DNA of 64,000 nt from Melioribacter sp051488665 (GTDB taxonomy: Bacteria > Bacteroidota > Ignavibacteria > Ignavibacteriales > Melioribacteraceae), in assembly GCF_051488665.1 (NCBI RefSeq), contig NZ_JBPSEG010000003.1, positions 186,001-250,000 of the forward strand, given 5' to 3'. The notes under the pieces are model-generated. The model was not told where the DNA came from, ran no database searches, and saw nothing but the letters and a program-made list of their open reading frames with translations. A program made the translations under genes and the position numbers. Positions 54,279 to 63,663 of the stretch are shown here, one piece after another (the stretch's first letter is position 1; each line of letters begins with the position of its first letter).

Positions 54279-55590
54279 ATTATTTCACCCCTTCGGGGGT
54301 TTAGTTTTGTTATTCGGTTGTTGTTTTACAATAATGCCACCCCTTCGGGGTTTCGTTTTATGGTTGGATTGTTGTGTTACAATAATTACACCCCTGCGGG
54401 GTTTTTATTCACCCGTTGTCATATGTTCTATAATTATATCGCTCCTTCGGAGTTATGATTATAATTCATCAAGAGGATAAACGCCGGAGGCGTGATATTT
54501 TTGTAAATAACCGACAACATTAAAAAACCCAAAACCCGGATGGTTGACATAATTCTAGACTGAAATATCAACGGGTGTCGAACCCGGGACGGGCGGCATA
54601 TTGTTCTCCGCTGTTTGTTATGTCACCCCGCTGGGGTTTAGTTTTGTTATTCGGTTGTTGTTTTACAATAATGCCACACCTTCGGGGTTTCGTTTTATGG
54701 TTGGTTTGCTGTGTTACAATAATTACACCCCTGCGGGGTTTTGGTTTTCTGATGCATACGAAATTTTCTATTATTCCGACCACGCGGGGTTTTTATTCAC
54801 CGGTTGTCAATATCACCTCTTCGGAGTTATGGTTATAAATCAACAATGTGATAAACGCCGGAGGGTTGACATTTTTGCAACTAACCGACAACATAAAAGC
54901 CCCAAACCCGGAGGGTTGACATTATTCTAGACTGAAATATCAACGGGTGTCGAACCCGGGACGGGCGGCATATTGTTCTCCGCTGTTTGTTATGTCACCC
55001 CGCTGGGGTTTAGTTTTGTTATTCGGTTGTTGTGTTACAATAATGCCACCCCTTCGGGGTTTCGTTTTATGGTTGGTTTGCTGTGTTACAATAATTACAC
55101 CCCTTCGGGGTTTGGTTTTCTGATGTATACGAAATTTTCAATTATTCCACCTATACGGGGTTTTCATTCTCTGGTTGTCATATATTCTATAAATTATATC
55201 ACTCATACGAAGTTATGGTTATAATTCAACAATGTGATAAACGCCGGAGGGTTCCAATATTTATAACTCGGATTTGCGGTCGAAGAAAAACCCGGGACGT
55301 GTGACATATTTCCCGGACATTTTCTATTTCACCCCTCTGGGGTTCTTAATTATTGTCCGGATTTGACGTATTACAAAAATGTCACCCCTTCGGGGTTAGA
55401 GCATTTTAACATTGCAAGATTAATAAACATTTTTGCAGGTATCGGCTCTCTCAATTAATTTATCTTTTTTTCATTACCGATTAGCCTTGACTCTGAGAGA
55501 AACATAAAAACCCGGAGGGTTGATATTATTATAGGATGGAATTATCAATAAGAAACAAAACCCCGGAGGGGTGACATAATTTTTTCCCGA
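54279..55590. repeat. Field of ~51-bp palindromic ACCCC-NNN-GGGGT repeats
   Basis: The stretch 54136-55700 between divergent genes has no credible gene. It holds some twenty small palindromes of the form ACCCC-3 bases-GGGGT, e.g. at 54287, 54339, 54390, 54624, 54726, 55048, 55099, 55331, 55384 and 55560, about 51 bases apart within blocks and separated by ~38-base AT-rich spacers (TTTCGTTTTATGGTTGG, TTACAATAATTACA). Loops vary (TTC, TGC, GCT, GGA). One variant, CTCC-TTC-GGAG near 54445, keeps pairing by changing both arms. A related AACCC-GGA-GGGTT form clusters on the right of each block. Because 51 is a multiple of 3, open frames here encode a spurious 17-residue repeat (NNATPSGF and similar). 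Confidence 0.9.
54553..55253. repeat. Tandem ~372-bp duplication inside the palindrome field
   Basis: The segment starting TTCTAGACTGAAATATCAAC at 54553 recurs at 54925 (offset 372) with very few differences, as does TTAGTTTTGTTATTCGG at 54638 and 55010. A third, diverged and shorter copy precedes it (TTAGTTTTGTTATTCGG at 54301, offset 337). Homology of the last copy fades near 55253. This is recent block amplification of several palindromic units at once. Confidence 0.88.
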
Positions 55591-55700
55591 CGTCTGATTT
55601 GTCGATGCTCCGTTCCGGATTTTTTGATTAATCTCGTATTTTGAAAAAATTTCTTTTAACTTAGAGTTCAAATTTCAATGAAAAATGAAAGAGGTATAAA

Positions 55701-56948
55701 ATGTTTGACGAAAACTACAAATTCACTGCAGTCGATCGTTTTTTGAAATACGTAAAAATCGAAACAACTTCCGACGAGGAATCGACCAGTTTTCCGAGCG
55801 ATCCGAAACAGCTTGAACTTTCAAAGCTATTGGTTGAGGAGCTAAAAGAGATTGGCATGCAGGATGTTGAGATGGACGAATACGGTTATGTTATGGCTAC
55901 GTTGCCCTCGAACGTCGATAAAGACGTTCCGACAATCGGTTTTATTGCCCACGTCGACACCTCGCCTGCAGTAAGCGGAAAAGACGTAAAACCGGTGATT
56001 CACAAAAACTATCAGGGAGGCGACATTGTACTGCCTGGCGACTCTTCGAAAGTAATCAAGGCGGATGAGAATCCGGAATTGAAAGATATGATCGGTTTCG
56101 ACATTATCACGAGCGACGGAACAACCCTTCTGGGCGCGGACGACAAAGCGGGCATAGCCGAAATAATTGACGCTATGAACTACTTGATTCAACATCCCGA
56201 AATCAAACACGGAAAAATACGCGTGTGCTTTACACCCGACGAAGAAGTAGGACGAGGCGCCGAAAAATTCAACGTCAAAAGATTCGGAGCAAAATATGCG
56301 TACACAATCGACGGCTCAACGCGCGGCGAAGTCGAAACCGAAACTTTCAGCGCCGACGCCGTCGTTATAAAATTTCACGGTAAAAACGTGCATCCCGGCT
56401 ACGCAAAAGACAAAATGATTAACGCAATTAAAATTGCGGCAAATTTTATCGATATGCTGCCGAAGGACAGACTTTCGCCCGAGACAACAGAAAAACGCGA
56501 AGGTTATGTTCACCCTACATCCGTAACGGGCAACGAAACCGAAACCGTGGTAAAATTCATTATTCGCGATTTCGACGCCGATAAATTAAAAGAATACGAA
56601 TCTATGTTGAAAGAACTGGCGGAAAAAGCCGTAGCAAATTACCCCGGTTCTTCATTCGATTTCGAAGTGATAGAACAATACAGAAATATGAAATATGTTT
56701 TAGACCAGCATCCTCAGGTTGAAGCCTACGCAATCGAAGCGTTGAATCGTTTGGGAATTAAGCCGATCAAATCGGCAATTCGAGGCGGCACAGACGGAGC
56801 CAGGTTGAGTTATATGGGACTTCCGACGCCGAATCTTTTTGCAGGTGGACACAATTTTCACGCCTACACAGAATATATTGCCGTACAGGATATCGAAGCG
56901 GCGGTAAAAATGATTGTTACTCTCGCTCAAATCTGGGCGGAGAAATAA
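55701..56948 (+). CDS. pepT: Tripeptide aminopeptidase (peptidase T)
   Basis: 415 residues, normal for PepT, a cytoplasmic zinc M20 peptidase that removes the N-terminal residue of tripeptides. Metal and catalytic motifs: GFIAHVDTSPAVSG (first His and catalytic Asp near 85), LLGADDKAGIAEI (bridging Asp near 144), TPDEEVGRGAEKF (catalytic and metal glutamates near 178), TIDGSTRGE (near 201) and the final metal His in GGHNFHAYTEY. The start is preceded by GAAAGAGG. A weak GC hairpin (56964-56985) follows the stop without a real T-tract. Confidence 0.95.
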   Translation: MFDENYKFTAVDRFLKYVKIETTSDEESTSFPSDPKQLELSKLLVEELKEIGMQDVEMDEYGYVMATLPSNVDKDVPTIGFIAHVDTSPAVSGKDVKPVIHKNYQGGDIVLPGDSSKVIKADENPELKDMIGFDIITSDGTTLLGADDKAGIAEIIDAMNYLIQHPEIKHGKIRVCFTPDEEVGRGAEKFNVKRFGAKYAYTIDGSTRGEVETETFSADAVVIKFHGKNVHPGYAKDKMINAIKIAANFIDMLPKDRLSPETTEKREGYVHPTSVTGNETETVVKFIIRDFDADKLKEYESMLKELAEKAVANYPGSSFDFEVIEQYRNMKYVLDQHPQVEAYAIEALNRLGIKPIKSAIRGGTDGARLSYMGLPTPNLFAGGHNFHAYTEYIAVQDIEAAVKMIVTLAQIWAEK

Positions 56949-57010
56949 ACTTAGCCGGTACCGGAGCCGCAAATATACGCGGCTCTTCTATTAAATGAAC
57001 AGGTAGATAG

Positions 57011-58747
57011 ATGAGCTGGATTTTAGGCGTCGTTGGACAGATACAAGAAGATTTAAAACGGATAATTTCAACCATTTCCGACCCTTTAATAAATGTTCAT
57101 GAAGAAAAAAATCTTTATTTATTATCGGGAGGTTCTAAATCTACTCAGGTAGCCGACTTTAATTCAGAGGACGGCTTTATAGTCGTAGGCAACGGAATTG
57201 CTCCGGACGAAAAGAAAAAGTTTATGTCAAGCGACGATTGGAAGAGACTTTTCGAAAAACGCGCCGATATATACAAGCTGGACGGTCATTTTGCGCTTGT
57301 AACTTGGAACAAAAATAACATACTATTCCAAACCGACATAACAGGCTTGCGCGATATCTACCTGTATCGCTTATCAAGCGATACAATCCTTTTTTCTACA
57401 CGCGTTGATTGGCTGCAAAAATTAAGCGACGCCGAATTGGATTTTCAAAAATTCGGCAGCCGCTGGCTCTTATTCAGTCAAATTACGACCGAATCCGTCT
57501 TCAAAAACGTAATACGATTAGTCGCGGGAAAATCCGCAACCATTAATCGTCAAACGCTTGAGATAAAACTAAACGAATATAATTGGTTACCGGATTCAAA
57601 CGAGATTGCCGACGTCGAATTACTTTTCGAATCAGAACTCAAATCGGTAACAACATTCCCCCTGTTTCAGAACAATGTTTCTCTTAGTTTATCCGGCGGA
57701 CTCGACTCCCGCGTGTTATTTTCAATACTTTTAAATACCCATGAAAAAAAATGGGACGTACATTCGTTTGGTTTGGTTAATCATCCTGATTCACAGATTG
57801 CAAAAGAAATATCTCAAACTTTCGGAATCGAACATAGACAGTTCTACAATCCTAACGCCGATAATTTAATAGCCGAGTTAGAAAAATATTTATTACAAAC
57901 GATTATTAATACTTCCGCCCTCTCTTATCTTCAATTGAGGCATTACTCGCTTTTAAATGAAACTCAAAACATTATTATCGACGGAGCATTCGGAGAAATA
58001 TACAGAAAAGAATTTTTGAAAAAACTTAGAATTCTTGGGTTTGTTCCAATCAAAGAAAAAAACATAGACAGATTATATGAACTTTTCCTCTCGCCAAAAC
58101 CCGATTTCTTTTCAAATGACATAAAAAAAATCATGATTGAAGGCGCCCGTATTCAAATTGAAGAACTAATAGATAATTTGCCTGGTATAGAAGACATCGG
58201 CATTAACAATTATTCTAATTTGTTGGCTATTAAAACTAAGCTGCCAAATCATTTTTGCTGCGAACAGTCGAGAATCGATGACATTGTAAAATCTTATATG
58301 CCGTATGTACAGCCGTCAATATTAAAATATAGCTTTTCAATAAATACTCCCGGAAAAAATATATTTAAAAAAATCATAAAACGTCAGCGTTCCGAATTAA
58401 GAAGATTTCCGCTTGTTAAAGGAGAAACGGTTTACCCGTATTACCTAAACGGTATCGGGATGAATATCTACAAAAGATTAAAAGAAAAATTTTTCAGACA
58501 CTCGTTCCGGAATGAGTACATTGCAATATTCAAGAAATTATTACTGCCTTATCTTATCGAACTGGTCGAAACCAATCAATTATATAATCCGGACATTTAC
58601 AATAAAAACATATTAAGGAATTATCTTAAAAGAGCTAACGACGAGGCGGGAATTAAAACGATTATTTTTCTCGATTGGTTTTTATGCTTCGAAATATTCT
58701 ATCGTCAGATAAAAAGTTCATCATTAAATATCGTGAAGAAAAAATGA
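57011..58747 (+). CDS. Asparagine-synthase-like ATP-pyrophosphatase lacking the glutaminase cysteine
   Basis: 578 residues. The N-terminal half resembles the class II glutamine amidotransferase domain of AsnB (DGHFALVTWN, TDITGLRDIYLYR, FSTRVDWLQ), but position 2 is Ser (MSWILGVVG) instead of the catalytic Cys, so glutaminase activity is not expected. The synthetase half has an intact PP-loop SLSGGLDSRV (SGGLDS at 228-233) and a later IDGAFGE segment. Such proteins act in peptide, exopolysaccharide or natural-product amidation and lasso-peptide-like cyclisation. No partner biosynthetic genes are adjacent. Its stop overlaps the CDF gene start (ATGA). AT content is higher and CpG lower than in neighbours, which may mean transfer. 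Confidence 0.8.
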   Translation: MSWILGVVGQIQEDLKRIISTISDPLINVHEEKNLYLLSGGSKSTQVADFNSEDGFIVVGNGIAPDEKKKFMSSDDWKRLFEKRADIYKLDGHFALVTWNKNNILFQTDITGLRDIYLYRLSSDTILFSTRVDWLQKLSDAELDFQKFGSRWLLFSQITTESVFKNVIRLVAGKSATINRQTLEIKLNEYNWLPDSNEIADVELLFESELKSVTTFPLFQNNVSLSLSGGLDSRVLFSILLNTHEKKWDVHSFGLVNHPDSQIAKEISQTFGIEHRQFYNPNADNLIAELEKYLLQTIINTSALSYLQLRHYSLLNETQNIIIDGAFGEIYRKEFLKKLRILGFVPIKEKNIDRLYELFLSPKPDFFSNDIKKIMIEGARIQIEELIDNLPGIEDIGINNYSNLLAIKTKLPNHFCCEQSRIDDIVKSYMPYVQPSILKYSFSINTPGKNIFKKIIKRQRSELRRFPLVKGETVYPYYLNGIGMNIYKRLKEKFFRHSFRNEYIAIFKKLLLPYLIELVETNQLYNPDIYNKNILRNYLKRANDEAGIKTIIFLDWFLCFEIFYRQIKSSSLNIVKKK

Positions 58748-59592
58748 AGCAACTCAAGCGCGCGACCGATATTGCTCTTGGAATAAACATTTTCCTTTTT
58801 ATTATCAAAGCCGTAGTGGGAGTAATGTCGAATTCCATTGCCGTTATTTCGGAAGCGCTCAACTCTTTTACCGACATACTCGTTTCAATCGGAATTAAAA
58901 TAGCGGTAAAAATTTCGAAAGACAAACCCGATCAAAAACATCAGTTCGGTCACAACGCGGCTCAGCCGATTGCGGCTTTCATACTGGCGGTTTTTGCGTT
59001 TGTAGTAGGAATCAATATCGTCGAAGAATCGATTAAAAGATTGATAGAACCTCAACCGATCGACCCGATACCCGAAGTTTATATCGTGCTTATTGTTACC
59101 ATCGTCACGAAAATAATACTCAGCCGTTACCAGATAAACGTGAGCAGAAAATATAAAAGTCCGGCTATAAAAGCCGCTTCGGTCGACAGCATTAACGACG
59201 TGCTGGCATCGTCAATTGCATTGATAGGGTTTTGGGGCAGCGCATACAACCTCGAATATTTCGACAGCATTGCGGGCATTATGGTAGCCATGTTCATTTT
59301 CAAATCCGGTTACGAAGTCGGTCGCGAAAATATCGATTATTTAATGGGACGTTCGGCGCCGGCGGAATTTGATTCCGAGCTTAGAAAAATAACAATGGAA
59401 ATTCACGGCGTCAAAGGCATAAACGACCTACGCTCACACTTTGTAGGCGACAAATATCACATCGAAATTCACATCGAAGTAGACAAAGACATTCCCACAT
59501 CCGTATCTCACGACATCGGCAACAAGGTGCGTCAAACGCTCGAAGAACTCGACGAAATCCAAAAAGTGTTCGTCCACGTCGACCCTGTATAA
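58744..59592 (+). CDS. Cation diffusion facilitator, probable Mn-type exporter
   Basis: 282 residues from the ATG at 58744, which overlaps the previous stop; a longer frame to 58675 lies inside that gene. Six spans and a C-terminal cytoplasmic ferredoxin-like domain (HGVKGINDLRSHFVGDKYHIEIHIEVD). In span 2 the metal site reads N40-SFT-D44 and in span 5 D148-SIN-D152. Zinc CDFs such as YiiP use Asp/Asp and His/Asp, whereas the N-D-D-D set has been described for manganese exporters such as MntE. Manganese is therefore the predicted cargo, moving out in exchange for protons. Co-translated with the asparagine-synthase-like gene. Confidence 0.88.
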   Translation: MKQLKRATDIALGINIFLFIIKAVVGVMSNSIAVISEALNSFTDILVSIGIKIAVKISKDKPDQKHQFGHNAAQPIAAFILAVFAFVVGINIVEESIKRLIEPQPIDPIPEVYIVLIVTIVTKIILSRYQINVSRKYKSPAIKAASVDSINDVLASSIALIGFWGSAYNLEYFDSIAGIMVAMFIFKSGYEVGRENIDYLMGRSAPAEFDSELRKITMEIHGVKGINDLRSHFVGDKYHIEIHIEVDKDIPTSVSHDIGNKVRQTLEELDEIQKVFVHVDPV

Positions 59593-59655
59593 ATTGAATT
59601 TTTGTCGATAATTTTTGTTATTATTTGTGTCAATATTTATAAAGAAGTGAGAAAA

Positions 59656-61332
59656 TTGAAAAAACTAACATTATTGGAAGTGCTCAAAACAAGCTGCGAA
59701 AAACACAGCGGCAACGTTGCCGTATCGTACATCGATCAACCCGCGCTTACATACCGGAAGTTCAAGGAAAAAGTAGAAACCGTTTCCGCTTACCTGAAAT
59801 CGAACGGTATTATAGCGGGCGACAAAGTGGCTATCTTGAGCGAAAATCAACCTAACTGGGCAGTCACTTATTTTGCAATAACCACAATGGGCGCAATAGC
59901 CGTGCCCGTAATGACGGAATTCAGCGCTTCGGAAGTGCAGCATGTGTTACGACATTCCGTATCAAAAGCTATTTTTGTTTCGTCGAAACAATTTTCCAAA
60001 ATCGAAGACTTTGACAGCAAAAATTTATCCCTCCGGATATTGATCGACGATTTTTCGATAATACCCGAAAACACGAAAAGCGATATTTTGAAAGAGATAT
60101 TGGACAGCGGCAGGAAAGAATTTTCAAGAATCAAAGAAGCGGCTCTCAAATTTGTCGGATTAATTTCCGAGGAAGTTGAAGAAGAAACTCCCGCTTTGAT
60201 TCTCTATACTTCGGGCACTACGGGTCATTCCAAAGGAGTATTGTTGACGCATAAAAATATCGTTTCGAACGCGCTCGACACGCTTTCGATTGTGGAAGTA
60301 ACATCGACGGACAGAATGTTGTCGATTCTGCCTTTGTTCCATACAATAGAATCGACTCTAGGTCTGGTAACTCCGTTTATAGCGGGCGCGTCGATAACAT
60401 ATTTATCCAAGCCGCCGACCGCTACCGTTTTGCTTCCGGCGCTTCAAAAAGTAAAACCGACAATTATACTGGCGGTACCGCTTATTATCGAAAAAATTTA
60501 TAAACTGAAGGTACTGCCGGAAATAAACAAAAAGTTAATCACCCGTAAATTATACGGCATTCCGTATTTCAGAAAAAAGATAAATGCAGTGGCGGGCAAA
60601 AAGCTGATGCAAACATTCGGAGGGGAATTGAAAATGATGTGCATAGGCGGCGCGGCTCTTGCGGCGGACGTCGAATTGTTTCTCAAAGAATCGCATTTCC
60701 CGTACGCCGTCGGTTACGGCTTGACCGAAACTTCGCCGCTTGCGACCGGAACAAAACCGGAACTAGTGAAATTCAGATCCGCCGGCAAAGCTCTGCCGAA
60801 CGTCAGCGTCAAAATAGATAACCCCGACCCCGCCACGGGCGAAGGCGAAGTCCTGATCAAAGGACCAAACGTTATGAAAGGCTACTACAAAGACCCCGAA
60901 AAAACCAAAGAAGTTTTCACTGAAGACGGATGGTTCCGAAGCGGCGACCTCGGGTTTATCGACGACGAAGGCTATCTCTTTATTAAAGGACGTTCCAAAA
61001 ACGTTATAATCGGTCCGAACGGAAAAAACATCTATCCGGAAGAAATCGAGTCGTTGATAAACGAGTCGACTTACGTTCTGGAATCGCTTGTAATCGAGAA
61101 CAACGGAAAATTGATTGCGCGCGTCTATCTCAATTACGACGTTATCGACAAAGAAACCGAAAACATGGACAACTCGCAGTCGCGTCAATTTATCAATAAA
61201 ATACTGAGCGATATTTTGACATACGTTAATTCTCGCGTGAACAAGTTTTCGCAATTGAGCAAAATTATCGAACAACAGGAGCCGTTCGAAAAAACTCCTA
61301 CTCAGAAAATTAAAAGATACCTCTATACTTAA
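59656..61332 (+). CDS. AMP-binding long-chain acyl-CoA synthetase
   Basis: About 558 residues of the ANL superfamily: ATP plus fatty acid gives acyl-AMP, then acyl-CoA. P-loop-like LILYTSGTTGHSKGVLLTHKN (split as YTSGTTGHSKG core near residue 182), GYGLTETSPLA near 355, the GWFRSGDLGFIDDEGYL motif near 428 and the hinge/lysine region GRSKNVIIGPNGKNIYPEEIE. The start is uncertain: no ATG precedes the conserved region. The frame is open from TTG 59602; GTG 59647 and TTG 59656 are the likelier starts, the last having GAAGTGAG upstream and beginning LKKLTLLEVL. It belongs to the FadD/bacterial long-chain type; chain length is not determinable. Confidence 0.88.
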   Translation: MKKLTLLEVLKTSCEKHSGNVAVSYIDQPALTYRKFKEKVETVSAYLKSNGIIAGDKVAILSENQPNWAVTYFAITTMGAIAVPVMTEFSASEVQHVLRHSVSKAIFVSSKQFSKIEDFDSKNLSLRILIDDFSIIPENTKSDILKEILDSGRKEFSRIKEAALKFVGLISEEVEEETPALILYTSGTTGHSKGVLLTHKNIVSNALDTLSIVEVTSTDRMLSILPLFHTIESTLGLVTPFIAGASITYLSKPPTATVLLPALQKVKPTIILAVPLIIEKIYKLKVLPEINKKLITRKLYGIPYFRKKINAVAGKKLMQTFGGELKMMCIGGAALAADVELFLKESHFPYAVGYGLTETSPLATGTKPELVKFRSAGKALPNVSVKIDNPDPATGEGEVLIKGPNVMKGYYKDPEKTKEVFTEDGWFRSGDLGFIDDEGYLFIKGRSKNVIIGPNGKNIYPEEIESLINESTYVLESLVIENNGKLIARVYLNYDVIDKETENMDNSQSRQFINKILSDILTYVNSRVNKFSQLSKIIEQQEPFEKTPTQKIKRYLYT

Positions 61333-61392
61333 ACAAAAAAGAAACTATTTTTATTTGTCAATGTATCAACGCTAAATAATTCGGATTACTCA

Positions 61393-63465
61393 ATGAAAAA
61401 ATTAATTCTTTTACTCAGCTTCGTATTCTTCACGGGTTTCATCAACGCTCAAAACGTTGAAGAAGTAATCAACAAAGACCATTCGATCGACTCGAACAAA
61501 GTAATACTTCCAGAAGAAACAAACGAACGCGTGGCGCAGGTTATAACGAGAATTCTAAGCCGGTACCACTTTCGGAAAGAACCTCTTTCCGACACTCTCT
61601 CTTCGTTAATTTTCGACCAGTATATTAAGAACCTGGACAATTCCAGACTTTATTTTCTCAAAAAAGACATTAATCAGTTCGAGAAATATCGTTACGAATT
61701 CGACAATTATCTCGAAACGGGCGATTTGAACGTTCCGTTCGAAATATTCAATCTCTATAAAAAAAGATTGGGCGAACGCGTCAAATACGTCGAAAAGATT
61801 CTCGAGCATGAATTCGATTTTACAAAAGACGAATATTTTCGTCCCGACAGGGACAGCGCCGATTGGGCTGAAACAGAGGAAGAATTAAATGAATTGTGGA
61901 GACTGCGTTTAAAAAACGACGCATTGAATTTGATGCTTTCCGGGAAAGACTGGAAAGGCGCCGTCGACGTGCTGCTGAAACGTTACAGAAACTATCACAA
62001 AATAATTTTGCAATACGAATCCGAAGACGTTTTCTCGGTTTTTATGAATTCCGTAACTCAGGTATACGATCCGCATTCCGATTATCTATCACCGTCGGCG
62101 TCGGATAATTTCGATATCAGCATGAAGCTTTCGCTCGAAGGGATTGGCGCAACGCTTCGACAGGATTACGATTACACCGTGGTCGTTAGCATAGTTCCGG
62201 GAGGTCCTGCCGACAAGAGCGGACTTTTGCACGCCGACGATAAAATTATCGGCGTGGCTCAGGGCGAAGACGGCGAAATGGTCGACGTAGTAGGATGGCG
62301 GCTCGACGACGTTATTAAATTAATTCGCGGCAAAAAAGGCACTCTCGTGCGTTTATTGATTTTAAAAGCCGAAGACGGAGTCAACGCTCAACCGACGGAA
62401 ATTAAAATCATTCGCGACGAAGTCAAACTCGAAGAGCAGGCGGCAAAAAGCGAAATTATTAACATCGAAGAAGAGGGACTCAATTTCAAACTGGGCGTAA
62501 TAAAACTTCCTTCTTTTTACAGCGACTTCGAAGCTCAGCAGAAAGGGTTAAAAGATTACAGAAGCACCACGCGCGACGTTAAAAAGATACTCGACGAATT
62601 TAAGAAAGAAAAAGTAGACGGCGTAATTCTCGATTTACGAAATAACGGCGGCGGTTCGCTGCAGGAAGCGATTAATCTCACCGGACTGTTCATTAAAGCC
62701 GGTCCCGTAGTGCAGGTAAAAAACATTATGAACATAATCGAAGTCAACAGCGACCGGGATTCGAATATTTACTACGACGGTCCGCTTGCCGTGCTCGTCA
62801 ACCGGTTCAGCGCTTCTGCCTCCGAAATTCTCTCGGGCGCCATTCAAGATTACGGACGGGGACTTGTTATCGGAGAAAATACTTTCGGAAAAGGCACGGT
62901 TCAGAACCTCCTCGATTTGAACAGTCAAATTCCGATTAAAGACAAAAAACTTGGCAAACTGAAATTGACAATAGCAAAGTTTTACAGAGTTACAGGCAAT
63001 TCGACACAAAACAAAGGCGTTGAACCCGACGTGGCGTTCCCGTCGCCTTACGAATCGAAAGAATTCGGAGAAAGCGCTTACGACAGAGCTCTGCCCTACG
63101 ATACGATCAATCCTGTTCAGTACGAACCGTACGACAATCTGACGAGTTTAATTCCGCTGCTGGAGCAAAAGCACGAGAGACGAGCTCAAAAAGACCCCGA
63201 ATATCATTTCCTTCTCGAAGAAATAAAAGAGTTCAAAAAGAACCGGCAGAAAAAACTGTTTACCCTGAATCTTGAAAAGAGAAAAGCCGAAAAAGAAAAA
63301 GCCGACGCCGAGAAAAAAAGAAGAGAAGAAGAAAAAGCCAAATTGCTCGGCATCGACATAAAGGAAAAGAAAGAGACTTCCGCCGAAGACTCCTGGATCA
63401 AAGACTACGAATTAAAAGAAACAGGCAGAATACTGGCGGACTTCATTTTAGCCAAAGTCGGTTAA
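61393..63465 (+). CDS. Carboxy-terminal (tail-specific) processing protease, S41A
   Basis: 690 residues with a signal peptide (MKKLILLLSFVFFTGFINAQ). Long helical N-terminal domain as in E. coli Prc/Tsp, PDZ domain about 235-325 (LEGIGATLRQDYDYTVVVSIVPGGPADKSGLL is its start region), then the protease core with NRFSASASEILSGA, where S475 is the nucleophile, and TFGKGTVQ, where K500 is the base; the 25-residue spacing equals that of Prc. The tail (about 605-665) is a Lys/Glu-rich coiled coil. Periplasmic quality-control protease that recognises C-terminal tails. Followed by a strong terminator. Confidence 0.94.
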   Translation: MKKLILLLSFVFFTGFINAQNVEEVINKDHSIDSNKVILPEETNERVAQVITRILSRYHFRKEPLSDTLSSLIFDQYIKNLDNSRLYFLKKDINQFEKYRYEFDNYLETGDLNVPFEIFNLYKKRLGERVKYVEKILEHEFDFTKDEYFRPDRDSADWAETEEELNELWRLRLKNDALNLMLSGKDWKGAVDVLLKRYRNYHKIILQYESEDVFSVFMNSVTQVYDPHSDYLSPSASDNFDISMKLSLEGIGATLRQDYDYTVVVSIVPGGPADKSGLLHADDKIIGVAQGEDGEMVDVVGWRLDDVIKLIRGKKGTLVRLLILKAEDGVNAQPTEIKIIRDEVKLEEQAAKSEIINIEEEGLNFKLGVIKLPSFYSDFEAQQKGLKDYRSTTRDVKKILDEFKKEKVDGVILDLRNNGGGSLQEAINLTGLFIKAGPVVQVKNIMNIIEVNSDRDSNIYYDGPLAVLVNRFSASASEILSGAIQDYGRGLVIGENTFGKGTVQNLLDLNSQIPIKDKKLGKLKLTIAKFYRVTGNSTQNKGVEPDVAFPSPYESKEFGESAYDRALPYDTINPVQYEPYDNLTSLIPLLEQKHERRAQKDPEYHFLLEEIKEFKKNRQKKLFTLNLEKRKAEKEKADAEKKRREEEKAKLLGIDIKEKKETSAEDSWIKDYELKETGRILADFILAKVG

Positions 63466-63470
63466 ACCGG

Positions 63471-63520
63471 ACGCTTTCCCGGAATCGCTTCAATATTTCG
63501 GGAAAGCGTTTTTTGCTTTT
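63471..63520 (+). terminator. Intrinsic terminator after the S41 protease gene
   Basis: Perfect 11-bp stem ACGCTTTCCCG (63471-63481) and CGGGAAAGCGT (63499-63509), followed by TTTTTGCTTTT, 6 bases past the stop codon. Confidence 0.9.
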
Positions 63521-63634
63521 ACCAAAATTAACTCCCATCGAGTTTCCTCTTAAAAAAATTTAAAAGAATTTAAATTTCTTTAAACACGGGTCGCATCAGC
63601 CTTTATTTTTGAGTAGTTTGTGCGCTTTCCCGTA

Positions 63635-63650
63635 CGGCACGGCTTTTGCA
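63635..63650 (+). promoter_or_regulatory. Near-consensus sigma-54 promoter
   Basis: CGGCACG-GCTT-TTGCA matches the RpoN consensus TGGCACG-N4-TTGCW at all but the first base. The -24 GG (63636-63637 in the GGCAC block) and -12 GC (63648-63649) are separated by exactly 10 bases. Transcription should start near 63660-63661, in front of the micro-ORF and TolC-type gene. An AT-rich stretch (63547-63588) upstream could hold activator sites. Confidence 0.75.
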
Positions 63651-63663
63651 TTTATACCTGCCT

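Noticed and set aside
54570..54600. tRNA 3' end-like sequence (GTGTCGAACCCGGGACG)
   Set aside because: No matching acceptor, D or anticodon arms upstream, and the sequence is duplicated 372 bases later as part of a repeat block.
55190..55217. loxP-like arm CATACGAAGTTAT
   Set aside because: Matches 12 of 13 bases of one loxP arm, but the second inverted arm is missing at the required 8-base distance. It is a degenerate copy of the local CTCC-TTC-GGAGTTAT unit.
54219..55224. Plus-strand frames encoding NNATPSGF/NNYTPAGF repeats
   Set aside because: The 51-bp DNA period gives a 17-residue pseudo-protein. No start signals, and the palindromes explain the pattern.
56964..56985. GC hairpin after pepT as a terminator
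   Set aside because: Stem GAGCCGC/GCGGCTC is real, but only TTCTATT follows; too weak a T-tract to call.
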